From positions 57,634,444 through 57,698,443 of the forward strand of contig CAMZMU010000059.1 in NCBI GenBank assembly GCA_947311845.1: a stretch of DNA of 64,000 nucleotides, given 5' to 3'. A program made the position numbers and the translations under genes. Every line of letters starts with the position of its first letter. The first letter of the stretch is position 1. This stretch comes from Poa pratensis. Taxonomy: Eukaryota; Streptophyta; Magnoliopsida; Poales; Poaceae. The notes beneath the pieces are model-generated. The model searched no databases. It saw only the letters and a list, made by a program, of their open reading frames with translations, and was not told where the DNA came from. Positions 44,029-57,417 of the stretch are shown here, in pieces.

Positions 44029-44906
44029 TACTACATATATATAGCTAGCTAGACCACGTCATTGATGGGAAGAGTACAAAGACAAGGGTTGACTTATACC
44101 ATAAGCTACACCTCTAAAGCTAGATAGCACAACAAACATAGACATGTAGCTGCAATTTCTTAGTATATTAATTAAGCATGTGCATGCATGCATATTTCTT
44201 ATATTAATTAAGCATGCATGCATGTGTGATTCTCGTAGTGCTCGGCCGAATGGCTAGATAGCACAACCAAGGTCATGCACCACGTAGTTCATGATAATAT
44301 CAACATATTTAGCATGTAGGTGCATCTTGGCATGAAAAAATAGTGCCAGAGAGAGTTTTCAACTTTTTTGTTAAAAATATCATTTACCACAAACCGATTT
44401 TTGTGTGAAGCAAATGCAAAGAATATGATGCAAAAGGGCACAACTCACAGGATGTCCAATGCCCAAATATTTTGAATTTTCTCTCTTTATAGCAACTCTT
44501 TGCTCGTTTAAATCTATGATAGCAAAATAATTTTACTTCGTTTGGCTCCTTAATATGTGGCCCTCGATCTGTGCAGGCCAACAATCCGCCAAAGACCAAC
44601 AGCTCCGCTACCCTCTCGATCGCCGAGGCGGTCACGTCTCCTACCACGCGACATACTCCATTTTAATCACCAGAGGTGGGCTACTCTCAACAAGAGAAGT
44701 TTTGTTGGGGTTCAACGTGTGCGTCATATGATTTCAATCTCACACGGAAATCCAAATAATTTTGTTGGTTTCAACCGTGCGCACCCTGAAGTCAACCCCA
44801 ACCCTCGGACACATGGTTCGCAAAAACATGTGTGAGGGCCTTTCGAACCACCTCTAATGGATGGTGTTGTACTATTGCTGTCACAAGCTAGCTAGTCATT
44901 GAGTGG
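44029..44906. other. Host non-coding DNA
   Basis: Continuation of 27612-28290 across the gypsy insertion. The part at 44560-44870 has repeated AACGTGTGCG / CACACGG motifs and GAACCACCTCT, perhaps an old transposon end. No ends could be fixed. No gene is seen. Confidence 0.45.
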
Positions 44907-47420
44907 ACGAAGGGAGTAGCTAGATTAGAGGGAGCATGCATGCAAATATCCGCAGCTAGTTTGCCAATGAACTACTCATGGGCGAAACCTTGATGTCGAA
45001 GCAGTAGTGGTTCATGGAATCAGTGACCTACTATATATGATTTCACTGATAAAAAACAAGCCCCCAAAGAACAAAAACAAATAGGTTACCACATATAGCA
45101 ATTGGTTATGGTGGTTAATTATATATTATATATAAGGCTAGTGCCGATTGATGGTGTAACAATGAATGGAAAGAAAGAATGAAAAAAGCCTTGCCGGTTA
45201 AGAAACAAGCTATATGCCCTTTAGTTGTTTTTGCCGCTAAAAGGTGTGGGTGGTAGCACAAGACAAAATGGGTGCTCTCCACTAATAGAAAACCGGCCGG
45301 GTGCATCTTTTCTTTCCTCAATGTATGTACTTTTTCATTTCTTTATTTGGCGCCACAATACGTACATATGGATATTGAGTGGAGACTACTGATCGATAGA
45401 TAATCAGTAGCTAGCGACGACTTATTATATATGCGTAGTCTTTCACTCTTTGTCATGAATGATGGAGGCCGGATGCATCAGATACAAGTTGCATCCATGG
45501 ATGCATCTAAACATTAAAACTAAATAGCTAATTACATCCAAGCTCTAGCAAGCTAGCTATGAATCTATGATATCACCCCCATGAGACGAGACAATGAACT
45601 AACCTAACTAAGCTGTCGATCAAAGCAGCAGCTGATGCAAGCTGCCTGTAAGTAAAGCCAACTTTTCTTACCAGCAAGGAAAAAGTCAGCAAAAGGGAAG
45701 CTTTAGTCCGAATGACATGCGGGCCCCAGGTGATGGTACCAGTTGCCCCTAGCTTATAGCGTCAGCATTGGCATGTGCGAAAAGGCCATGCACATCACAC
45801 TCACAAATTGACAAGTTGAGAGCGAGACGCTGTTGTTGCTGTTGCTGCTAGCTATGAAATACATTTAAATGTAGATATATGCAAGTTAATTAATTTGGAA
45901 CGGAGTGAGTACATTTGTTGGCTTGTGTGTCGTAGCTAGAGTGGGTGAGAAATTGGAGTGAATGTATGTGCCACTAGAAGTTGGGAGCTGGTGAGTGCCC
46001 ACCACTCAAGATTCCCACTCACACACTTGCGATCCCTTGACAAGGAATAGAATCCAATTAACTCGTGATGCAGTTTCATCTTTGTTTTCATTTTGCAACA
46101 AACTTGTATAGTTGTACTCTGTGTATGCGACATCCGACATGCATGTACAAATCATACATGAACAAGTCGTCGACCAATTGTTTCGAGAGAAAAAGAAGTC
46201 ATGGAACCATCCCCACACAAAATAAAAAAATACTAAAATCAGCTGATCAACATATACGCCTTAATTTGCATAGAGAAGTTCTAGAAGATAAAACAAGTTC
46301 CCTTGTTTATTTCATGTTGCACGCCTCTTTCATTTAGCAAATATATATACTTGGTGGCTCCTTTTTTAAGCCGTATAAATAGATACAAGTTAAGGATAGC
46401 AATGGGTGTTTATTGGGTCGTTTTCGTCATGGGTGTGCCAGTGGTCTCTAGCTAGCTAGTAGCTAGGCAGTGATGTACATATGGAATCCGAACAAATTGT
46501 TGCAAACCGCGTGATGAATTGAAATATTGGAGGACAGGATATTCTAAATGAATAACTTGCAGCTGTACATCCATGACCTTTTGCTTTCCAATTTGCAAAA
46601 GCTTCCTAGCGTGTACTTTGAACTCACCATCATCCAACTCCTTTTTTGCAAGACAAATGGTGTTGAAAAACCAACCGATTGATGTGTGCCCTTTTCAAGA
46701 ATCTGGTTTCATCTGTCCACTCGTGTACTGCCGACCACCGCCGCTGCGTGAATGAAGAGGCAATTCTGATTCAGAATTGTGAGATGAAGAATTTGTTCTA
46801 ATTAAGAAATGTAAGCCCCAGAGCCCAGGTGTGTGTGTCTAGAACATTTCTTTATGAACTGTTTTTTCTTCTTAAAATTAAACCGGTGTATGATGTAGGA
46901 ATTCTTTCACATAAAAATATGCAACAACCCACAAGGCCTTCTTAACTTACATCCATATATAATGCCAAAGGCCCAAAGATCGTCCTTGATCACCCTTTAT
47001 AGAAAATGAACTAGCTCTACCAAATCCGTCCAGAGTTAATTTTGGCTCATTCCCAATTAATTATACTCTGTTTTTAGAAGAAAATATATAATATATCTCT
47101 GGTCACTTCAACAATTGTGACATGTCTGTTATTTTGGCCAACAAGAAGATCATTAATGCCTTAGGTGCAGTAACATATACGCACTTAAACAGTGCAACTT
47201 GATGGATCCATGGCCTGATGCATGGCTTGATGTGCCGATGTCTGTCTAATGACGTTTTGTTTACTTCTCTATTCTGGGATTAGGATGGAATTTAGCTTCT
47301 AGCTCATGGTTTACTCTCTGTTTGGTTGTCTGGCTCGTTTATACTTTACAGAGGGGAAGGAATAAAGCAGCCATGCATCTACATCATGCACCTTAAGTAC
47401 TCATATATATATAGGTAAGC
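44907..47420. repeat. Host non-coding segment, copy 2 of the dispersed duplication
   Basis: This is the counterpart of 398-3076, in the same orientation and about 44.5 kb away. It starts at ACGAAGGGAGTAGCTAGATT with host DNA to its left, and so keeps the site that is occupied by a CACTA element in copy 1. It ends where a TA microsatellite begins. No frame is conserved between copies. Confidence 0.8.
45857..45911. mobile_element. Half of a Stowaway MITE
   Basis: The stretch AAGTTAATTAATTTGGAACG followed by GAGTGAGTA is the right end of a Stowaway. The left terminal repeat is missing. Copy 1 lacks it near 1257. Confidence 0.7.
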
Positions 47421-47422
47421 TT

Positions 47423-47424
<2 letters not shown>

Positions 47425-47475
<51 letters not shown>
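47425..47475. repeat. TA microsatellite
   Basis: A run of about 25 TA units between the duplicated host segment and unassigned DNA starting TTCCTATTCCGGAAGC. It may again be the target of a TA-seeking element, as at 9784. Confidence 0.95.
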
Positions 47476-47477
<2 letters not shown>

Positions 47478-47982
47478 CTATTCCGGAAGCTCAATTGGGG
47501 CACCTAGGAGCCTGGGCACCATGCATCTAAACCGTCTGATTAGGTATCTTGATGTAGCTTTTGATTGTGGATTGTAGCAAGCCGGGTTGACCCGTTAGCA
47601 TTTCCTGTTGAAACGAAAATGGTGCATTAAGTACGCGTGAGGAGAGAGTATGCAATTTCGAAATCATACTAATTATGTTTCCTTGTTTAACCGGCAACAG
47701 AAGGATAATCATATTTCCTTGCATACAGCTACCGTGTCATTCTAGGTATGAGAGTATGTTACGGAGAATTAAATGGGAGCATACGGCAGGTATTAAATGA
47801 TGAATTCGTTGGTGGAGACCTTGACTAAATTTGTGGAGTAATCATTGTCATCCGTTGCATACCCATAAATGTGAGAATCATAGATTCATAGATGTCTATT
47901 AGTAATGGTTGGAATGATTCCTAATTAAGGTATAAGGATGATGGTACGGAATACCCAATTTTGTCTACGTGCGCCATGCACA
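47476..47982. other. Unassigned sequence, left of CACTA element 2
   Basis: It starts directly after the TA run and should be continuous with 57418 onward once the CACTA element is removed. It shares the GGTATG / CATACC-rich style with that region. No coding sequence is seen. Confidence 0.45.
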
Positions 47983-48715
47983 CACTACAAGAAATATGCT
48001 ATCCTATGACCCTCAATATTGGTCACTGAATGGTCATATATTTTAATTTGTGACCTTTTTGTGACCAAAAACACTTGGTCACGTTATGAGCGTCACTAAC
48101 GATCCAATATGACCTTTTTTTTGGATTGGTCATAGACCTCTATGACCAAATTAAAAGGTCACAGATTTTATGACCAATTTTTTGGTCACTGGCAATCTGG
48201 CCACGCCACGTCAAATCCAACGTGGCAAAGCTGACGTGGCAAATTTGTGACCAAATGTGATGGTCGTAGATCAAAATCAGCCCAATCCAGTTCAGTACTT
48301 TACATGGGCCAAGCCCAACAATTCAGCCTATTTATATATTTTTTTAAAAAAATTTAATGAGCTACATGGGCCAAGCCCAACATTTTAGCCTTTTTAATTT
48401 TGGTCCATTGTCAGTTTCTATCAAGTGGGTCCCAAATGTAGGTTCTGATATTGGGTCCCAAATGTCAGGTTCCAAGAGGTGGGTCCCAAGTGTCAGGTTC
48501 CAAGAGGTGGGTCCCAAGAGGTGGGTTCCAAGAGATGGGCCCCAAGTGTCAGGTTCGTTCATCAGATTGCAGAATGCAGGTAAATCAACAACCAATTTTA
48601 AATCGAAATAGACATGAAACAAAGTAATATTTCAATAACACCATAAGTCAATCTGTTACATCACATAACACATACAATTCCGATCACAGCATAACAAGTT
48701 CTACAAGCAGATTCA

Positions 48716-51190
48716 TTCTTCAGTTTGATCCTCAGAACCTGGGAGTTCCATGTTGTCCCAGAAATCAACGCATGCGGCTAGTCACATGGTAATGGAGTCT
48801 TCCCAGCGCATTCTGGAATATCTGCTAGATCACTCAGTAGAGCTAGTGCATGCAAAAAAACAAGGAACAGTAGGTCAAAAAATGTAAAAATGATAGATTC
48901 AGAGTTCATGAAATTCATTTTAAGTTATCTCGTGATTGTATGAGTGGTCCCTAATTAGAATAGAGAAGCTTAGGCAGCCAAAGAAACTAGGAGAGTATTT
49001 ACTCCATAAGCTATATACCTTTGTCAATGAGATTAGACAGGAAAAGAGAAGAGAGGTGCATATTTTGAATATTCCTCAACCATCCTATTTCTGCACCTAA
49101 AACATAAACAAAGAGTAACAGTCCAGTTAATCGTTGGATAAAGGTCAGGCAAGCAATAATTATTTTTAGCAACTGAGCAAAAGTAAACAACTACAAAATT
49201 GTGTGGCAAGTGGAAACTACACAATTAGTATTTCCGTGCAAGGGTGCATACAATTTTATATAACCGCACACATACTATATAGCAACCGAAACAAAAAAAA
49301 AGTGTTGGGATGAGGGCACAGCACCTTCATGCCTCGAGGAGACTGAAGAGCCACATCATCGCAGTGGTAAACACCACTGACGGCTCAGTGGCCTCCGCCA
49401 GATCAGCTAGATCATGAGCAACAGCCTAGGAAGTTTCAATACAAATATTAGCTACATCATGAGCATCAGCTAAACAAACATGAAAAACATAACCTAAAGA
49501 AATAAGCATCTGTGATAAAGAGAAACTCTACCAGGAGGGTCTGTCAACAAATTGATCATAGAAATAGAAGTTTGTAATGCTCATGTGAAATGCTACTGCT
49601 AGGGAAACCAGAATTACAGGACTTGGACATCTCATAGACAAATGAACTTAAGGTACATTACAGTAAGGAAATTTGATTATAAGCCAAGTGAAATGCTAAC
49701 AGTCATTAAGGGCACAATTGTACCAGTTTCAGTTCCATTCAAATAGTTAAGAGATGGCCAAATTCTTCTAACCGCATGCAGTGCAAATCAAAAGAGTGAG
49801 CACACCGATTTGCGATAAATTGTATACTAAGTGCCCAAATAGACATACAACAGATTATGCAAGGTTCAAATGTAGTGTTATTCTGTTGGATAGCTATAAG
49901 ATGTGGACATTAAAACAATTGATGGAATTTCAAATTAACTTTGAATCTGAACAAAAGTTACTGCAGCAAAGAAAAGATTTTAAAAACCTTGTGGACGAGA
50001 CAAGTAGTTCATCAAGCAACACAACATTCGTTCGTCCAGCAACATACGGCTCATTACCAGCTAGAAGAATAAAACAAAATGTTGATCCAATATTGAGAAC
50101 ATCTTCATGCTAACAAGTATGTGATTCTGTATTCAGATTATGCAAGGATCATGTGTGTGATTCTGTTGTACAGCTAGAGGTAGAACAATGCCCAATAAAT
50201 GAAGCTTTCGTCTCTGCACAAGTTTTACTAGACAGCATAAATACAAGCGTATCTACGCAACAGCTGCATCGTTACTACAAGCTAGATAGAACATCTATAC
50301 AGAAAAGGATATGCAGGGGAATTTGCGGCGAATCAAGCACCTTATATGTGAACCTACAAGGTTGTGAGGGATGAGAGGTCTCACCAGGTTGCTTGCGGCC
50401 GAAGGGGTCGAAGGCTAGGCATTTGTGCGGCAGAGCAGATCTCCGGATGGCAGTGGACACGTATGCGAGCTTGTAGTCCTTGTAGATGTAGTAGCCGCCG
50501 ACGACGACCGCGAATGCAACACCAATCGACCCGGCTCGACGTTCCCGAGCGTGTTCTTGCAGCCACTGCACCACCCGCGCCCTGAACCACCAGCAAGACA
50601 ACAAAAACATCAGATCTTCGCTGTCTCTTCTATGGACGAACGTGAGAAGAAGATGGAGGAGTGGATGTGCGGGCGGTGCTCTCAGGGAAGAGGGATCCAG
50701 CGGCAGAGGCGCCCAGCCGACCAGGAGGAGTCGGGTCCAGCAGTAGCCCTCAGGGACGCAGCAGTTTCCAGCGTGGATGAGAGGGCGTGACGTCGGCGCG
50801 GTGCAGATCCTGGGGAGCGGCAGCCGGTGAAGGAGCTGAGGCGGATCTTGGCGTCAAGTAATCGGAACGGCGGCGCCGTCGCGCTCCGGGAGCGGTCGTC
50901 GGAGGAGCTGCGGGGCGAGCGTGGAGGGGGACGAGGACGTGGAGGCGCAGCAGGTCGAGCACAGGGAGGGGCGGCGCAACCGAGCTCGAGAAGGGGGAGC
51001 GAGGGGAGGCGCAGCCGGTCGAGCACAGAGAGGGGCAGCGGTGGTGCTGGGATTAGAGGAGGCGCCGGCGCGAGAGGAAGGGACGGGAGGGAAGAGAAGA
51101 AAATGCTAGGGTTTTCCGCGAGGGTCTGCGGCGATGCGCTGGTTTTAAGCCAGACGCTCGCGCTCTCGACCGTTGGATCGGCATCTGACG
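48716..51190 (-). pseudogene. Captured gene fragment inside CACTA element 2
   Basis: A GC-rich, untranslated-leader-like block (50620-51190) precedes an exon near 50580-50400 with RVVQWLQEHARERRAGSIGV, a hydrophobic FAVVVGGYYIY segment, then KDYKLAYVSTAIRR and AFDPFGRKQP before a GT donor (complement of CTCACCAGG). Another exon at about 49430-49345 reads AVAHDLADLAEATEPSVVF and AMMWLFSLLEA, then stops; it follows a good AG acceptor. Near 48730-48780, DFWDNMELPGSEDQTEE plus a stop looks like another C-terminal exon. The pieces suggest a membrane protein with introns. I do not recognise the family and cannot show that the exons belong together. Confidence 0.45.
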
Positions 51191-51375
51191 GCTAGGGGTG
51201 CTCCAGCCGTGGTCCAACGGGCCTAAAGTGCGAGGAGGGGATGGTGAAGAACTGGGCTGGGAAAGTTTTGGCCCAGTTTGGCCGAATATGATGGGGTTTC
51301 ATTTTCTTTGCGGAAAAAAAATCCTTTTCTATTTTTTGAACAGAAATAATGGGGTTTTTGAAGAACTTACCAAAT

Positions 51376-54300
51376 TTGGCACATGTGTGCATTATGGGAT
51401 GGCAAACAATGTTGTTGAACAAAGATTCTAACATGTTTCACAAAAAAAACCACTTTCTATTTTCCAAGTGCTAAAAATAGTGTTTTTTGTGTAGCGACTT
51501 CCGAAAAAATATGCCCGTATTGGGCACAAACATGTATCTTGGAACCGTGAACAATGTTGCCGAAGAAACTTTTCATTTTACTTTCACGAAAAAATCATTT
51601 TTCTATTTCCGAATGTGAAAAATGGGTCATTTTGTAAAGCAACTACAAAAAATATGTCGTAAAATAGGAGCGCTAAATTATTTGAAAATACTATACCACA
51701 TTGTAATTACAAATAACAAACTTGTTGCGTGTAAAACAGTTTCCATCTACCTCTCGTAAAAAAGACAAATTCATGTCTATTCAGCTGGAAGGGGGTCAAA
51801 TTTGAACTATAGGTGCCTCATAGTTTTCTCATGATTTTTTTAAAAAATCATACTTAGATACACAAGTACCTATTTCATCAGAGATATAACAAAAGTTTTG
51901 CAAGATTTAACCCCTAGCTACGAACGGTCATGTCCCCCGATTTGACCGTATATTGAAACCGGCATACGAAATTCAAAAAAAATCAAATAAATGGAAAACC
52001 TTTGCGTGGTGTCATCATATGTGTCCTAGTATCCATCAAAAATCATAAACTTGGAATAAGGCAATTTTCTTAAGAAAGTGTTCTCATAAATGATGTATCA
52101 TCTATGAAGATTTATGGCTTTAGTGCCAAATGACGAATGTTATGTCAACATTCATGGTATAGTTTTCTTAAATATGCCCATATTGGGCACAAACGTGTAT
52201 CTTGGAACCGTGAACAATGTTGCCGAAGAAACTTTTCATTTTCCTTTAACGAAAAAATCATTTTTCAATTTCCGAGTGCGAAAAATGGGTTTTTTTGTGA
52301 AGCAACTACCGAAAATATGTGGTAAGATAGGATAAATACATTTTCTAAAAATATTATACCACATAATATTTACAATTAACCAAATGGTTGCGTGTTAAAC
52401 AGTTTCTATCTACCTCTCGTAAAAAAGACAAATTCCTGCCGATTCAGATGGAAGGGGTCAAATTTGAACTACAAGTGCTATATATCTTGCCCGTTATTTT
52501 TTAGGAATTTCATTTCTAGGTTCACAACTAGTCATTTCATCATAGATACACAAAAATATTTGCATGATTCAATCACTACACACGAACGGTCATGACCAAG
52601 ACTTCGACTAGATTTTCAAACAAGCATACAAAATTCGAAAAAAATCAAATAAATGGAAAACCTTCGCGTGGAGTCATGATATGTGACCTAGTTAGCACAA
52701 AAAAATATAAACTTGGATTACGGCAATTTTCTGGGAAAAGTGTTCTCAGAAATGAGCTATCATCTATGAAGATTCATGGCTTTCGGGCCAAATGACGAAT
52801 GTTATGGCCACATTCATGGAATAGTTTGTTCAAATATGCCCATATTGGGCACAAACATGTATCTTGGAACCGTGAACAATGTTGCCGAAGAAAGTTTTAT
52901 TTTTCTTGCACAAAAAATCATTTTTTATTTTCTGAGTGAAAAAATGGGTTATTTTGTGAAGCAACTACCGAAAATATGTGGTAAGATAGGAGAAATACAT
53001 TTTCTAAAAATACTATACCACATAATATTTACAATTAACCAAATGGTTGCGTGTTAAACAGTTTCTATCTACCTCTCGTAAAAAAGACAAATTCCTGCCG
53101 ATTCAGCTGGAAGGGGGTCAAATTTGAACTACAAGTGCTATATATCTTGCCCGTTATTTTTTAGGAATTTCATTTCTAGGTTCACAACTAGTCATTTCAT
53201 CATAGATACACAAAAATATTTGCATGATTCAATCACTACACACGAACGGTCATGACCAAGACTTCGACTAGATTTTCAAACAAGCATACAAAATTCGAAA
53301 AAAATCAAATAAATGGAAAACCTTCGCGTGGAGTCATGATATGTGACCTAGTTAGCACAAAAAAATATAAACTTGGATTACGGCAATTTTCTGGGAAAAG
53401 TGTTCTCAGAAATGAGCTATCATCTATGAAGATTCATGGCTTTCGGGCCAAATGACGAATGTTATGGCCACATTCATGGAATAGTTTGTTCAAATATGCC
53501 CATATTGGGCACAAACATGTATCTTGGAACCGTGAACAATGTTGCCGAAGAAAGTTTTTATTTTTCTTGCACAAAAAATCATTTTTTATTTTCTGAGTGC
53601 AAAAAATGGGTTATTTTGTGAAGCAACTACCGAAAATATGTGGTAAGATAGGAGAAATACATTTTCTAAAAATACTATACCACATAATATTTACAATTAA
53701 CCAAATGGTTGCGTGTTAAACAGTTTCAATCTACCTCTCGTAAAAAAGACAAATTCCTGCCGATTCAGTTGGAAGGGGGTCAAATTTGAACTACAAGTGC
53801 TATATATCTTGCCCGTTATTTTTTAGGAATTTCATTTCTAGGTTCACAACTAGTCATTTCATCATAGATACACAAAAATATTTGCATGATTCAATCACTA
53901 CACACGAACGGTCATGACCAAGACTTCGACTAGATTTTCAAACAAGCATACAAAATTCGAAAAAAATCAAATAAATGGAAAACCTTCGCGTGGAGTCATG
54001 ATATGTGACCTAGTTAGCACAAAAAAATATAAACTTGGATTACGGCAATTTTCTGGGAAAAGTGTTCTCAGAAATGAGCTATCATCTATGAAGATTCATG
54101 GCTTTCGGGCCAAATGACGAATGTTATGGCCACATTCATGGAATAGTTTGTTCAAATATGCCCATATTGGGCACAAACATGTATCTTGGAACCGTGAACA
54201 ATGTTGCCGAAGAAAGTTTTTATTTTTCTTGCACAAAAAATCATTTTTTATTTTCTGAGTGAAAAAATGGGTTATTTTGTGAAGCAACTACCGAAAATAT

Positions 54301-56215
54301 GTGGTAAGATAGGAGAAATACATTTTCTAAAAATACTATACCACATAATATTTACAATTAACCAAATGGTTGCGTGTTAAACAGTTTCTATCTACCTCTC
54401 GTAAAAAAGACAAATTCCTGCCGATTCAGCTGGAAGGGGGTCAAATTTGAACTACAAGTGCTATATATCTTGCCCGTTATTTTTTAGGAATTTCATTTCT
54501 AGGTTCACAACTAGTCATTTCATCATAGATACACAAAAATATTTGCATGATTCAATCACTACACACGAACGGTCATGACCAAGACTTCGACTAGATTTTC
54601 AAACAAGCATACAAAATTCGAAAAAAATCAAATAAATGGAAAACCTTCGCGTGGAGTCATGATATGTGACCTAGTTAGCACAAAAAAATATAAACTTGGA
54701 TTACGGCAATTTTCTGGAAAAGTGTTCTCAGAAATGAGCTATCATCTATGAAGATTCATGGCTTTCGGGCCAAATGACGAATGTTATGGCCACATTCATG
54801 GAATAGTTTGTTCAAATATGCCCATATTGGGCACAAACATGTATCTTGGAACCGTGAACAATGTTGCCGAAGAAAGTTTTTATTTTTCTTGCACAAAAAA
54901 TCATTTTTTATTTTCTGAGTGCAAAAAATGGGTTATTTTGTGAAGCAACTACCGAAAATATGTGGTAAGATAGGAGAAATACATTTTCTAAAAATACTAT
55001 ACCACATAATATTTACAATTAACCAAATGGTTGTGTGTTAAACAGTTTCTATCTACCTCTCGTAAAAAAGATAAATTCCTGCCGATTCAGCTGGAAGGGG
55101 GTCAAATTTGAACTACAAGTGCTATATATCTTGCCCGTTATTTTTTAGGAATTTCATTTCTAGGTTCACAACTAGTCATTTCATCATAGATACACAAAAA
55201 TATTTGCATGATTCAATCACTACACACGAACGGTCATGACCAAGACTTCGACTAGATTTTCAAACAAGCATACAAAATTCGAAAAAAATCAAATAAATGG
55301 AAAACCTTCGCATGGAGTCATGATATGTGACCTAGTTAGCACAAAAAAATATAAACTTGGATTACGGCAATTTTCTGGGAAAAGTGTTCTCAGAAATGAG
55401 CTATCATCTATGAAGATTCATGGCTTTCGGGCCAAATGACGAATGTTATGGCCACATTCATGGAATAGTTTGTTCAAATATGCCCATATTGGGCACAAAC
55501 ATGTATCTTGGAACCGTGAACAATGTTGCCGAAGAAAGTTTTTATTTTTCTTGCACAAAAAAATTATTTTTTATTTTCTGAGTGCAAAAAATGGGTTATT
55601 TTGTGAAGCAACTACCGAAAATATGTGGTAAGATAGGAGAAATACATTTTCTAAAAATACTATACAACATAATATTTACAATTAACCAAATGGTTGCGTG
55701 TTAAACAGTTTCTATCTACCTCTCGTAAAAAAGACAAATTCATGCCGATTCAGCTGGAAGGGGGTCAAATTTGAACTACAGGTGCCTCATGGTTTTCTTA
55801 TGATTTTTCGAAAAAATCATATTTAGGTACACAAGTACCTATTTCATCAGAGATACAACAAAATTTTCCGAAGATTCAACCCCTAGGTACAAACGGTCAT
55901 GTCCGCCGTTTTGACCGTATATTGAAATCAGCATACGAAATTAAAAAAAATCAAAAAAATGGAAAACCTTCACGCAGCGTCATGATATGTGACCTAGTTA
56001 CCAGAAAAAAATATAAACTTGCTTTACGGAAGTTTTACTACAAAAGTGTTCACAGAAACTTGCTATCACGAACGAACATTCACACCTTTCAAGACAAACG
56101 AGCAATGTTTTGGCCACATTCATGACATAGTTTGTCAAAATGTGCCCAAATTTGGCACATGTGTTCATTGTGGGATGGCAAGCAATGTTGTCGAACAAAG
56201 ATTTCGACATGTTTC
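51376..56215. repeat. Tandem array of about 661-bp units
   Basis: The marker TTGGAACCGTGAACAATGTT recurs at about 51539, 52202, 52864, 53524, 54186, 54846 and 55507, with spacings of 660-663. The inner units are almost identical, so that a 67-codon frame is repeated with at most one residue changed at 52592, 53252, 53914 and 55236. Edge units at 51376 and 56150 are diverged and carry ACATGTGTGCATTATGGGAT and a similar form. The frames are by-products of the repeat; I see no protein signal in them. Confidence 0.93.
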
Positions 56216-56404
56216 ACAAAAAAAATCACTTTTCATTTTTCAAGTGCTTAAAATAGCATTTTTTGTGAAGCGGCTACCGAGAGTGTCGTCCAAAATGGCA
56301 CCGATATAGGTTTGTCACAAAGTAGACATAATTCTATGTACATTCACCCAAAGGCATGTATTTCCGAGCTATTTACCTATTTATGCCCATTTAAACGGTA
56401 CCCT

Positions 56405-56815
56405 GTCGATTCAGCTGGAAACCGCTAGATTTTGAACTGTAGCCACCACATAGCTTGCCCGTTATTTTTTCGAAATTTCATTTTTAGGCTCGCAAGTATC
56501 CATTTTATCAGAGATACACCAAGAGTTTTGCAAGTTTTTGAAAATTTATTTGATTGAAATTGGATTTCAAAATCAAAAGTTATAAAAAAACAGAAAAGAA
56601 TAAAAAGAAGAGAACAAAAAAAAAGACAACTAACCGAGCCGGCCTGCCCAGCAGCCCAACCAGGCCGACTGCCCACACACGGAACAGCCCACTCTTGGCA
56701 AGCAAAAAAGCTAAAAGAAAAAAAATAGGTGGCCCATCCCACCGAGGCCCAAGAAGAGCGAATAAATGTATAGGCTAAAAGGGGATATTGCACATGCATG
56801 ACATGATCGATCACT
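56405..56815. other. A-rich and GC-rich spacer of CACTA element 2
   Basis: It starts with a diverged piece of the repeat unit, followed by an A-rich block (56570-56630) and a block rich in GCCCA and GGCCC. No gene is seen. Confidence 0.5.
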
Positions 56816-56817
56816 TG

Positions 56818-56880
56818 GCCTGGTGGTTGGGGTCTGAAGGGAATAGGAGGACGGTAGCGGTTCGAGTCCCAGCACTTCCA
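56818..56880 (+). other. tRNA-like remnant with B box
   Basis: GGTTCGAGTCCC near 56862 is a perfect polymerase III B box. About 45 bases upstream, GGCCTGGTGGTTGGGG resembles a degenerate A box and tRNA 5' arm. The cloverleaf cannot be closed convincingly, so it is likely a fossil tRNA or SINE head rather than a working tRNA gene. Confidence 0.5.
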
Positions 56881-57417
56881 TTTTTGCTTGGTATATTTCT
56901 CATGTCCATATGTCACACAGCGGGTCCCACATGTCAGGGTGTGGGGTGGGACCCACGTGTAAGGTAGGTCAGCTAGGGTCCAGCTGGTCCCACATGTCAG
57001 GTAGGTTGGGTGGTGACAAATGGGTCCTACATGTCACAGCGACACATAAGCGAAAATGTCAGTGACACGTCGGCGAGACCGCTGAGTTGGCTGTCCAGTC
57101 AGAGTGACACGTAAGCGAAAATAACACCTAAACACTAACACGTAGGCGAGATTGCTGAGTTGGCTATCCACTAATGCGAATGACCATTTAAATTGGTCGT
57201 AGTCGTCTAGAAAAAAGGTCATAGGCCAGGGTTGTCTGGATTATGACCAATTCATGTTAGGAGACCATGACCTTTCTGACAAAATTGGTCATAAATTTGT
57301 GCTGTTTACACTCTCAAAAACAGCGTATGACCAACTGGTTCAAAATGGTCATAGATCTATGACCAATATTTTGAGCGTCACAATAAAAGGTCATAGGATA
57401 GCATATTTCTTGTAGTG

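Larger units (their letters stand above)
47983..57417. mobile_element. Complete CACTA transposon, 9.4 kb, without transposase
   Basis: A perfect 29-bp terminal inverted repeat starts CACTACAAGAAATATGC at 47983 and its complement ends at 57417. ACA lies on both sides (47980-47982 and 57418-57420). Subterminal regions are dense in TATGACC / GGTCATA, likely transposase-binding repeats. The interior holds GGTCCCAAGTGTCAGGTTCC minirepeats (48420-48550), a gene-like minus-strand segment (48716-51190), a 661-bp tandem array and a tRNA-like remnant. No tnp2, DUF4218 or Ulp1 domain was found, so it is non-autonomous. Confidence 0.95.

Noticed and set aside
44560..44870. Possible CACTA end with GAACCACCTCT and CACACGG motifs
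   Set aside because: No terminal CACTA, no partner end and no target duplication could be found.
51376..56215. Repeated identical small reading frames (67 codons starting MTKTSTRF) as a gene family
   Set aside because: They are copies of one tandem repeat unit. The frame is short, has no domain and is lost in the diverged edge units.
51376..56215. Array resembling a CRISPR or bacterial repeat system
   Set aside because: Units are 661 bp without short unique spacers, and the window is plant nuclear DNA inside a transposon.
56818..56880. Functional tRNA gene
   Set aside because: The B box is perfect, but I cannot form a full cloverleaf or name an anticodon.
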